Below the pieces are notes generated by a model. The model ran no database searches. It was not told where the DNA came from and was given only the letters and a program-made list of their open reading frames with translations. The position numbers were made by a program, and so were the translations under genes. This document shows, piece by piece, positions 38,901 to 50,300 of a stretch of DNA of 64,000 bases (positions within the stretch are counted from its first letter, which is position 1; the number at the start of each line of letters is the position of its first letter). Source of the stretch: Epinephelus fuscoguttatus (Eukaryota; Chordata; Actinopteri; Perciformes; Serranidae); contig NC_064763.1 in NCBI RefSeq assembly GCF_011397635.1, positions 21,899,437-21,963,436 of the forward strand. The letters are read 5' to 3'.

Positions 38901-39850
38901 AGGAAGGCATTGAGGACCAAAATACTGAACTGGTGTCGAAAAAGAAAAAGAGTGAAATATGTAGTAGGGGTATCTCCGAAGACGGTGTGGCACAAAGCGA
39001 TGATTCAGTGTCTGTGCAGGAAAAGGAAGAGAGGAGGACCTCATCCTTCCTTGTTGCTGATGCAAAGGAAAATGACGCTCAGACACATGGGGAGCAAAAC
39101 TCTCCACCGCAGTCTCGTGTCTCGGGTACAGAAAAACCCGGTGTCAGCGCTGGTTGTTCGGAGGAACTTAATGGCATCGTGAAAAAGAAAAGGAAGAGGA
39201 AGGAGTCGGTAGCACAGGACAGCGTGGAAAAGCCGCATTTTGAGGAAGCAAACGAAAAATGTCAGAACTTTACACCCGAAACCACTGACACGGGGGTGAA
39301 AAGGAAAAAGAAACATGCAGGAAATGAAAGTGAGGCAGTGACAACTGTGAAAAGATATGAAAGTGCAGCTGATACAGGACTTTCTCCTCCTGATGAGGCT
39401 GTGGTGTTGAAGAGGAAGAAGAAGTTTAAAGATCATTTAATACAACAGGATCCACCAGCTGCCACTGACGATGCTGAACCAGTCACATCTTCGCTGAATA
39501 AGACAAAAGGCAAACATAGTCCGAGTGCTGAAATGTCTCTTGACAGCACTACGACTGAGAATCTGGCTTTAAATGATGTGACGCACAAGAAAAAGAAGAA
39601 GAAAAAGAAACCCACTGATGATGTTTTGCGTGAGGGGAAATTGTTGACCGAGCCCGCTGAGCTGGAGCCCAGAGAAAAGAAAAAGAAGGAGCGTAATAAG
39701 CCATCAGCTGTTCCCAGCAGCCCCGTGTCATCAGAGGCTTCTCTCTCTAAAGCTGAAATGTTGTCACCCGACAATAACACAAAAAATAAGCACAGAAAGG
39801 TCAAGCGGAGACTTTATGATCCAAGTGAGGACTTGTGCGCAGACTGTTGA
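33613..39850 (+). CDS. taf1d: TAF1D-like protein with a very long lysine-rich C-terminal tail
   Basis: Probable counterpart of TAF1D, a subunit of the SL1/TIF-IB complex that recruits RNA polymerase I to rDNA in the nucleolus. Exons: 33613-33812, 34185-34461, 34896-35023, 36942-36984, 37619-39850. Total 2880 nt, 959 residues plus stop. Residues 67-77 (ending SLFITQ) resemble the SSLFKTQ region of human TAF1D. Residues about 130-210 (KYRFPFFPEK, then GGFFKCVRELWQSYQ, then DGEDISPLSEE) resemble its GFF...SISPIEE block. The tail (residues 217-959) is one 2.2-kb exon with about a dozen Lys/Arg clusters separated by acidic, Ser-rich spacers, as in many nucleolar proteins. Human TAF1D has only 278 residues, so the tail is the odd part. 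Supporting context: C11orf54 and TAF1D are neighbours in human. The identification is moderate because the similarity outside the two blocks is weak. The ATG at 37547 upstream of the last acceptor is intronic and is not the start. Confidence 0.75.
35382..36166. repeat. Large imperfect palindrome made of LINE reverse-transcriptase fragments
   Basis: Outer arms 35382-35437 and 36111-36166 and inner arms 35714-35763 and 36049-36098 are inverted copies. Both outer arms encode the reverse-transcriptase motif: GVPQRSVLGPLLF on plus and GAPQGSILGPLLF on minus. An AAT microsatellite and a retroelement tail lie between the arms. All of it is inside intron 3 of the TAF1D-like gene. Confidence 0.75.
35596..35636. 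repeat. (AAT)n microsatellite
   Basis: About 13 AAT units; a second array lies at 35927-35960. Confidence 0.85.
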
Positions 39851-40413
39851 GTATGAGTATGAATATGTATGAATTCACTGATTGGATGAGTTGTAGATTG
39901 GCAGACAGAGAGATCATTTTTTGGACAATCAATCATCTGAAAACACAATGATAATTATGACAGTGTTAAGGGGAAAACATTTTTTAATGGATTTTGTTTT
40001 GTATCAAAGCGTTTTTTTACCGACACAGTTTTCAACCTTTTTGGTGTTGAAATGCACTTTTTTTTAAAAAAAATAAAATAAAATAAAAGCTGAATATGAA
40101 CATTACAATATTTGGAGGAAGAATTGATTATAATTAATATCTTTGTGATCACTTTTGAATATAAAGCCAAAATCTCAAGAACTTACTTGAATCTGGTTTT
40201 TATGTTTTTTATTTTTGTGTTTTTAATTGATCAATTTGAACACCCACCCACCACAATGGACATTCTCTATCTTGACAGCAGGAAGAAGTTTCATCTTTTA
40301 TTTCACCCTGCTGCACCTTTAGTAGAAATAATAAACCTCTTTATATGATGAGTTGAAATAATTCATGGTTCAGTAAAAGTCTAAAAGTTTATGAGTGGTC
40401 GCACAGCTGTACA

Positions 40414-40419
40414 AATAAA
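40414..40419 (+). terminator. Polyadenylation signal AATAAA, TAF1D-like gene
   Basis: AATAAA about 560 nt after the TAF1D-like stop, followed within 30 nt by a GT-rich element (GTGCTTGTTTCG). An earlier cluster of overlapping AATAAA hexamers at 40072-40090 lies in an A-rich run and could serve as a proximal site. Confidence 0.5.
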
Positions 40420-42337
40420 GCCCTGAACCAGTGCTTGTTTCGTTAATGGTGTCACAGATTCAAATAATTTATGATCAGAACCTGAATCTGAAACTGTTTT
40501 ATTGCAGAATAGGTTTGTAAATGAGCTGATATAGTCTGAGTGACTCGGTTTGTTTTAGCTGCAACAAAGTGCACTGTGGGTATTCATAGGGTTGAAATGG
40601 AAAGTTTTGATATTCAATCAGATACAGAAGAGATCAACTGGACTCAATATTGATCTTAGTGAAAATAATATTTATTCTCCTTTGGGAAAAAATACACGCC
40701 TAGTATCTTTAAGTTACACAAACTTAAAAGATATCTGGAAGAATTGCATGTGTATGGTGTTAGTACAAAAGTATAAAAGCATATTAAAAGTTATTAATTG
40801 ATATCATGGTATGAAAATCATCCTATCAGTTAAATGGACTGCACAGCACTTCTATAGCGCCTTTCTAGTCTTCTGATCACTCAAAGCGCTCACCCATTCA
40901 CACATGATCTCACACACCGATGGAACAGCCATCAGAAGCAACATTTAACATTTAGATTTAGATTTAAGATTAAACCTTTAGTTTTAACTTTTAACATTTA
41001 GATTCAACATTTAACATTAGGTTTAATATTTACCATTTAAATTTAACATTTAGTTTTAACATTTAACATTTAGATTTAATATTTAACTTTTGGATTGAAC
41101 ATTTAACATTTAGACTCAACATTTAACATTTAGATTTAAGATTAAACCTTCAGTTTTAACTTTTAACTGTTAGATTTAACATTTATACTCAACATTTAGA
41201 TTTAAGATTAAATCTTTAGTTTTAACTTTTAACATTTAGATTCAACATTTCACATTAGTTTTAATATTTACCTTTAAAGTTAACATTTAGTTTTAACATT
41301 TAGATTTAATATTTAACTTTTGGATTGAACATTTAACATTTAGACTCAACATTTAACATTTAGATTTAAGATTAAACCTTTAGTTTTAACTTTTAACCAT
41401 TAGATTCAACATTTCACCTTAGTTTTAATATTTACCTTTAAATTTAATATTTAGTTTTAACATTTAACATTCAGATTTAATATTTAACTTTTGGATTCAA
41501 CATTTAGACTCAACATTTAACATTTAGATTCAAGATTAAAACTTTAGTTGTAACTTTTAACATTTAGATTCAACATTTCACATTAGTTTTAATATTTACC
41601 TTTAAATTTAACATTACGTTTTAACATTTAATATTTAGATCTAACATATAACGATTAGATTTAATAGTTAACATTTAAATCGTTTTTCTTCTTTCACATA
41701 AACATATTAACATATAAGCCTATAACATATATGCACAAGATGCAGCACAACATGCATATTCAAAATACAACAGCTAGAAATTTCTAACCTAATTTTTTCA
41801 TTCTGCCCAAAATGTGTCTGTACCAGATTTTTAAGACTTTAGACCAATCAGACAAATATGGCATTTACTTGTCATAGACTACTAAATATATTTTGGAGGC
41901 ACAGGTGGGTAAACAAGTCAAATGGTTTTATTTTGAAGGCCACGACCGGAAGTACTATATCTTGACGAGTCTAGCTTTAAAGACTACCTGTTAATGCCGC
42001 TTAAATCCCGAAACGTTGTTTTGATTACGCTTTATTTTGGAAGAACATCACCGGAAACGAATAGTTAATCTTTCCCGTGAGTTTCACAGTGATGTGTGAA
42101 CAAAGGGAGGAACCTTGCTCACTGGAGTTTCGCCTGCAAGTGGAGATGTCGTGCTCAACTCAGCGCATTTTACGCACGGTGACTGATCACAACAAGCCAG
42201 CGGGCACGTTACGTAAGCGCGCAGCCACAGCAGGCATTTAAACACTGAGCCTGTGAAGCTCCAGCTGGAAACTTTTTACCTCTGTGAGTCCGGCGTGTCT
42301 TCATCCAGACTCTCCACACTTTTATCCGTATCCAGAC
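40420..42337. other. Spacer between the TAF1D-like gene and aspa
   Basis: Apart from the tandem repeat (40944-41680) it is AT-rich without recognisable genes. The last 330 nt become richer in CpG and presumably hold the aspa promoter. Confidence 0.5.
40944..41680. repeat. AT-rich tandem repeat with higher-order structure
   Basis: Built from a 12-14-nt unit close to TTTAACATTTAGA. A marker (GATTTAAGATTAAACC and variants) recurs near 40963, 41133, 41199, 41363 and 41527, giving a higher-order period near 165-170 nt with one short step. Confidence 0.85.
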
Positions 42338-43404
42338 ATGTCGTCCTCTTCCTACAACAGCAGCGCGTGTTTTAAAGAGGCCAGGAGGGTGGCGATATTC
42401 GGAGGGACGCACGGGAACGAGATGTCAGGCATGACGCTGGTGAACCTGTGGGTGAAGAACAGCGCCGAGATCCAGAGGAAAGGGGTCGAGACCAAACCTT
42501 ACATTACCAACCCGAGGGCTGTGGAGAAGTGCACCAGATATGTGGACACGGATCTGAACCGAGCCTTCACCCCGGAAAACCTCAGGTAGGTGAACACACA
42601 CCTCGGAGCAGCGGCTGTCATGGTATGTTCAGAGTCGCTGCTGGGTCTGGATGTTGTTGTTGTTATTCCTGTCTGCTGACATACATGTTGAATGGAAACT
42701 TTTCATGGCACGGATCCACAAAACAGCTCCACAATCACAATGGACCCTGGTGTGATTTTACGCACTATGTTTTGCGCTCAATCTGATTATACAAACAAAG
42801 ACATGACACGTGCGTATGTATAGTTGGTGGAAGTATGTTGGAAAATGTAATGACTATTATGCAACATTATTGATTGACACGTGCGCTCTGCCTGACAGAT
42901 CAGGGACACATCACTATGCTCAGGATAATAAACACATGACAGTGACAAACAGTGCAGTGTAGCAAAGATTCACAGATTTCTCTTCATCCCTGCACAAAAA
43001 CAGTCACCTTGACCCTTGCATCAAACTGTCATTGTCTCAGGTAGTGTGTATGTATATGTGTGTGTTTACCACCAGCCATGTCTCCCCCCACCACCTCCCA
43101 ATAACAGCAGAGCAGCGTGTCCCCTCCTCCTGACTTGTCAGCCAGCAAGAAAAACGTGAGCGAAACGTGACCGAGCTGCAAATGAACTAAGACGACTTTT
43201 TTTTCTTTCATAAATGTCTTCCCCTCCTTGTGCATTACAGCGGAAGATATGGTGTTACGCAAACGCTGGCTCATATAGTCAGCGTGCATGGACCGTGCAT
43301 GAACTGGACATGAAGCACACAGCAGCCTAATGTGGTTGGATAAGAGCATTGTATCCCAGTATTCATAAATAAGGAATCCCATTATAACATTCCCAAGGTT
43401 ATTG

Positions 43405-43444
<40 letters not shown>

Positions 43445-44047
43445 TGCATACTGGAGTCTTATCACCATTATGTTTCTATATGGGGTTAATGATGGTCTTT
43501 TATTGTGATTAGTATGAGTGTCAATACTCAACTTTATTTACTAATATAACACATTTCCTGTGGCACAAACAGTCTAAAATTTAAAAAAATAAATTAAATT
43601 ACATAAAACAGAACAAAATACAATTAACAGGAATATTTTTTTTGTATCTAATTTAGCTGTGGAGATATAGGGTGGGGTGGGAGTGTTTAAAAATGTCTAA
43701 AAAATGTCCTAAAAAATTCTGTTAACATTCATATAAAGTCAATCAATCAATTAGTTTTATTTATAAAGCCCAATATCACAAATCACAATTTGCCTCACAG
43801 GGCTTTACAGCATACGACATCCCTCTGTCCTTAGGACCCTCACAGCGGATAAGGAAAAGTCAAAATGGTGAACACAAACATCAGTTAAAAATAATTACAA
43901 TGAAATTAAATAAACAACAGTATCTGTATAATCAATGTAGCCATGGAGATAGGTTGGGAGACCAGCGAAGTGTTTATAACATCAAAATGACCAGAAAAAA
44001 GTCTTATAACCTTCATGTTAAGTGAAAATGTTGGACACAAACAGAAA

Positions 44048-44089
<42 letters not shown>

Positions 44090-44347
44090 ATAGATAAAAT
44101 TTGCGAGACTAAAATAATAACAATAAAACAAAATATGTTTTAATGAATTGAAAATTTAAAAAAATAAAAATAATAAATATAAGTCAGTAGAATAAAGTTA
44201 AATAACATAAACACCAGGGAGAAAAAAAAATTAAAAAGATTTCTCTATTTAAAAAAAAACAGATTGAAAAAATTACAACAGTAAAAAACAATGTTGGGTT
44301 ATTCAATGTAAAATGTAAAATATATATATGTGTGTGTGTGTGTGTGT

Positions 44348-44392
<45 letters not shown>

Positions 44393-47300
44393 GAAATGGT
44401 GAAATAACAAAGAGCAGGGATAAAACAATGTAAAAAAAAAAGATTAAAATTTAAAAACATTTCTCCATGATAAAATCAAAAAAAGTCATTGTTGTTTTAT
44501 TCAATGTAAAATGTAAAAAATAAAAGAAAATGTTTTAAAAATCAGTTAATAAATGTCAATAGAATGTAAAAGTACAAAACATAAAAAACAAAGAACAAAA
44601 TAGTAATTAAAACATTTCTCCACAAATTAAAAAGATGGGTCTGTAATTTATTGACAAACACAGCACATATGCTTAAAAGTATTATTAATACAGGATTTCC
44701 TATTATGTATACCTTTTTTACCTTTAGTTTCTTTATGATATTTTCAACTTCTGTTGTTGTGTTTACTTTTAAATTATTTGCTGCAGATTACTGAAATAAT
44801 GTTAAAAGCTCAGATCATCCTGTCTGGGTTACTTTGCGTCATCCTGCAAGTTTTTGTAATGATATTCAAAGATCTTCTTACTGTTTGGCCTCTCTGAAGG
44901 CAACATATAAGAAGATTAACTGCTCGGAGGCTCTTTCTAAAAACAGCTCACAGCGTCATTTTCTTCAACTTAAATAGACTGACTGCTTTCCCTCATATTT
45001 ACTGTCCTCTCAGCTGAGACCACTTTATCAGCTGCAGCTCACACTGTGCTTGTGTACTGACGTCGTGCCAGTCCAGACAATACCAGATATTTGCTGAAAG
45101 TGGGGTCTAAAGAGCAGATGTGAGGGAGGCGAGACAATAATGCACAGCAGAGGTGCTGCTCTACAGTAGTTTGGAGAATGTCCTAGACCAGTGGTTATTC
45201 TGAAATGCTTTAAAAGAGCTAAGAGAAAAAAAGGGAGGCGGTCACTCTGTGCTCAGAGCGTGTAGCGTGTCTGTCTGGTGGTGGGGGGGTGGGGGTGGGG
45301 GGGCAAGTCCAGCCTGGGGACAAAACAAATCTCTCAAGGATCTTTAAGAGCAGACATGCAAGGCTTGGAGACAGTGGATTAAATTTTGTCTTCACGCTCA
45401 CAAAAAGGGGCCAAACTGTCCTGTTGAATCCAGCTTTTGTATTCCAGCGTAGACTTAATGGCTGCCATGACTTCCTACATTAACAGATTAAGTGGAATTA
45501 TGGTCATTACCAAGACATCATTTGCAGTTATTAATGTCTTCCTGTTTGTGACGCACATGTGAAGACGTGCAGTACAGGAAATTCTTGTTTTTCTGGCCCA
45601 GTTAAAGTTACTGGGCTGACCTATTAATCACAGAGATTTTCCACTATGGCTAACAGTTTGGTGAAAGTGTTACAGGCCATGTAGGACAAGAAGATAACCT
45701 TGTGTGAATCATTAACACGTGTCATAGCTCATTGTTCCTTCAGCAGAATTGTCTGATAAGCTGTGAATGTGTTGACGTGTGTGTGTGTGTGTGTGTGTGT
45801 CCCGCAGTGCCCCAGGAGGAGACGACCTTCCCTACGAGGTGCAGAGAGCTCAGGAGATCAACAGGATATTTGGACCCAAAGGAAGCCCCGATGCCTACGA
45901 TGTCATCTTTGACCTCCACAACACGACATCCAACATGGGCTGCACTCTGATCCTGGAGAGCTCCAAAGACCACTTCAACCTGCAGATGATGAACTACATC
46001 AAGGTGACTGCCTTTATTGATTGATTGATTTTTATTTGTGTCGTGCACACTTGCATGTGCCCAAACCCCCCGGATTTACAAGACACAATTATAATGACAT
46101 TGCAGTATCAATCAAAAGGGCGTGTTATTTAACAACTCAGTCCAGAAACAGAATGCTCTGCCTTCTATCCCAGGCCTGGAAAAGAAATTCAGCCACAAAA
46201 AATGTTCCCTTACTGAAACAAAACTTAAATTTAGCTCTTCTTTATGAGATAAGAAGTTCGGAGGCCAAGTAAAGCACCCCAGACATCCCTCTCCCCAGCA
46301 ACACTTGCCAGCTCCTCCTGGGGGACCCCAAGGCGTTCCCAGGCCAGATGAGATATGTAATCCCTCCAGCGTGTTCTGGGTCTGCCCCAGGGCCTCCTAC
46401 AAGTGGGACGTGCCCGGAACACCTCTAACGGGAGGCACCCAGGAGGCATCCTGATCAGATGCCCGAACCACCTCAACTGACCCCTTTCGACATAAAGGAG
46501 CAGCAGCTCTACTCCGAGCTACCTCCGGATGTCTGAGCTCTCTTAGGCTGAGCCCAGCCACCCCACAGAGGAAACTCATTTCAGCCACTTGTATCCGCAA
46601 TGACATTCTTTCAGTCACTACCCAGAGCTCATGACCACAGGTGAGGGTTGGGACATAGATGGACCAGTAAACCAAAGGCTGAGCCCGGCCAAGAATCCCA
46701 ATATTTTCTCTAAACATGCGAAACATATTACTCCTAATCTCCTGAACATCACAAAGTAACCTGTTCTGAAAAATAAATGACAAATTGTTCAAATAAAATA
46801 ATGATGCTAACTCCTTGAAGAGCCTTGAAGAGCACATTCGAATTTTTAAACTTTTCGGCACAAGCATGCTACTAGGTATTCAGGAGCGTTCAATCTGTGG
46901 ACCTCCTTTCACAAAGTCTAAATCGGTGGTAAAATTCTACACCAGACCCCGGAGACATTGTCCCTAAGTATGTTTGCTTGTTTCCTTCAATCTTCCACAT
47001 CCTCATGTGTGCTTAGAAGTCAGTGTTTTACTAAGAGGTCTCTTGGAGAGGTTCAGTTAACCTATGTAGGTAATCTATTAATCAGTTTACCTTTACACGT
47101 TAAACAAACTCATTTAAAGGATCAACCATCCAAATACACGCTGGTTTTCTTTGGTCGTTATCTGCCCTAATGTTTCAGAGAACACTCCTTCTTCTTTCGC
47201 TTTATACATAACTATAAAAGATTGAACAAATAGTGTTTCAACCACAGTAAATTAACAATATGCACGGCAGAATAATTACCATAAACAACAACAAATTCAC

Positions 47301-50300
47301 AGCAGTTTTCAAGTTGCTTTATGGCAAAAAGAAACCAAAGGTTCTTGCAAGCAATGCACCCATCTTGGCCTTTGGTCACCATCAGTGGCAACCAATTTTT
47401 AACACATAGGAAACAGGGACAGCAAGCAGAAAAATGCGTACCACAAAATAAATCATTTTTTTAAAAATACTTGTTGCATTAGTGATATTTAAATGTTGCT
47501 GTTACAGTTAGAAAAGGAACCGGACAACACGACACAGGACAACTCTGCATGTGTGTGTTTATTCGCGTGTGCCCAGGCATCTGTTTTAGAGACAATGGCA
47601 GTTCAAATGAAGTTGTTTGACTGTGGGGTGAAAAGTTTGATTAACCCGTCAACATCTTTTAACAAATGTCCAAATTGATTCAACTGACAAAGAACTAGAT
47701 GAACCTAAATACACAGTATTTGAACTGGGCCTGTTTGCGTCTCTGGTTCTTCCTCTGTAACAGAAAACAAAGGCACGCAGAGCAACAGCAGGGAGGAAAA
47801 GAGCAGCCAAAAGCAACATACTCTTTGTGACTGTAAGCAAAAGAGGTTATGAGAAATACTCTTTAACTTTAAGGAACAGAAGAAATCACAGACAGGGCAA
47901 CTCAGTTCCTTCACTTACCCAGAAACTTGAGTCAAAACAAGTAAGAACAAACAATCTGTTATTATTTACACCATCAACAGCTTAAACTCAGGAGATCTTT
48001 TATTTTTCCAGTTGTTTAATGATGAAGGCCTACATTGTTAATCGAGAATCACAAGGCTGTTTGTGCTGAGCAAAGATTTTGTGCCTTTACTTTACCAAGA
48101 CAGACTACCAACTTAAACATGCACGTGGTTATTGTTTATTGAGCACGTGAGCCACCACAGCAATGTCAAATAAAGCAGTTGATTGGTATATTTTGATACA
48201 CTGGTCAAATCTGTTCAGTCCCCCATAAGGCATAGCTCTGGTGATTAGTTACCTTCGTACCCAACCACTTCCCAGTGTGATCCAGCCCAACACCTTTTAA
48301 TGTGTGCTCGCCTTTTTTTTTTGTGATAACTCAGGATCCGTGTGACCTGTGGACTCTAGTGATGCCTGCGTTGTTTCGATATGAAGAGGCCCAAACTGTC
48401 GATATATTTGGAGGCAATCTCCATTTATTCCTGACAGCTAACAACAAGACGTGAAAACAAAATCCTCCGTCAAATACAACCATATAAACTCGAGCCCCTC
48501 TGCCACAGAGCATAACAGTGAAAGGGCGGCTCCCTCAGTAGATATAAACAGCTCATTCTAAGGGTACGAAAACACAATGATTGTTATTTTCAGGTTATTA
48601 AAAACTAAAGAAAATACACTTATTATATTACATTTCTGACAATATATCCCCCTAAATCCTACACACTGAAGCTTTAAGACAGTTGGCTGATGTGGAGTGT
48701 GAAACTGTGCCAAGGTGTGATTTTTATCTGCAGCTGAGATCTTGTCCTTGATGTCTTTGCGTTTCAGAAAGCCATGGCTCCAGCCAGCTGTCTCGTTCTG
48801 CTTAATGAACATCCTCTTTTGAAATATTCCACCTCCCGCTCTGTTGCCAAGCACCCTGTTGGTGAGTCCAGCCAAACTGTTGTAGGGACAATGGACAATA
48901 TGTAAGATGTCCCCCAAATCAATCATCCACTCAGTCAGTAAAGAAAAGTTTTAAATTTGCAAATGTGTCCTCTGATTGTTTCATTTCAGGTCTGGAAGTT
49001 GGTCCTCAGCCTCAAGGTGTTTTGAGGAGCAACATCTTTGAAGCTATGAGGGAAATAATGAAACATGCGCTGGACTTCATCGAGCTGTTTAATGAAGGTA
49101 GGACAGGCTTACCGCTGCATTTTAAAATTTTAATCTGTAACACATCACATTTATATGATACGTAAAGGATTATGCCAAAGCAGCTGAGTTTGAAGCAGAC
49201 ATGATTCTTAAAGTTTGCAGGCGAGTATTTAAGTGTCTCTCCAGAATTTTGACCTTGGGACGACTAATATTATGATTCATAAGTGTTATGTAATTGAAAA
49301 ATAAGTTGTTTACAGCAGGCTTCCTGTCTGTCAGCATCATCTTGATGAGCAACATTTTGTGACAAAATGCCCATGGGTGCCGGGTCTGATTCATCCAGAT
49401 GTACCTACATCCAGATCTCTAAATTTATCTGCATCTGGCTCATCACGCCTCCTCTCTGCCCCTTCTCTTCGTGAAGGCACGGAGCAGTGTTTGCAGTGCT
49501 TTAGGTGCAAGGCAGCCTTATCCTTCCTCTTTTACGTAAACAAGCAGTCCGTGCCAAGTGCGAGTTGCAGTCTGTTGGTTTCCCCTGCCTAGCCTGCTGT
49601 TGAATGGCCCGCTTGTTTTCAGAGTCTGGCTGCCAATGATGTGGTAATCTTCTGTCGTGGGGCCACACTGGTGCTGATGAATGCTCGGGCACGGTGATGA
49701 ATCGGTGTTCCTGCTCTTTGAAGCTGAAGAAACAGCATGAAGAAACAACTCATTTAGCTGTAAGAGATGGATATGGAAGCCTGAAGAGGCAAGAGATAGA
49801 GAAAAAAAAAAAGTTAGATCAAATTTTTTTTTATGTTTATGACTTAACAACAGGTGAAGAAAGATGTTTCCAGAATCATTTTTACTTTTTATCATTTGTG
49901 AAAACGAGTGAAAAAAAGTTTTGGCGAGTTCATTTTTTGTTATTGTTGTCAAGTGTTTGTTGTTGTAATACCAATTCTGGCCACAAGAGGCCGAAGTGCA
50001 CCACTAGCTAATGTTTTAAGTTAGAGTTAAATATTCATGTTTCTTCCTAGTGAATTTCGAGCCAAAAGAAATACTTGACAGCAATGCTACATAACTTGCT
50101 AGCTCAAATTATGTAACATGAGTTCAGGGTTGGGGGTAACGTGTTACAAAAGTAACTTAGTGGTAATATTACTACAGTAGTATATTACTTTTACTTTTCA
50201 GCAGTAACAAAGTAATGAAACATGATTTCAGGTCATTATTACATTTATTATGTCATGTAAAGGGTAATTACCCTAAATTAAGCATTTTTTGTTTGAATTT

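Noticed and set aside
37796-39804. Long minus-strand frames rich in Phe, Leu and Ser
   Set aside because: Antisense of the lysine-rich tail (AAG/AAA reads as CTT/TTT); no start, splice or homology support.
37796-39804. Lysine clusters read as a DNA repeat or CRISPR-like array
   Set aside because: Units are not regular in DNA and spacers have no fixed length; the regularity is at protein level.
42284-42337. Upstream GTG start adding 18 residues to aspartoacylase
   Set aside because: The ATG at 42338 fits the family N-terminus; a non-ATG start is not needed.
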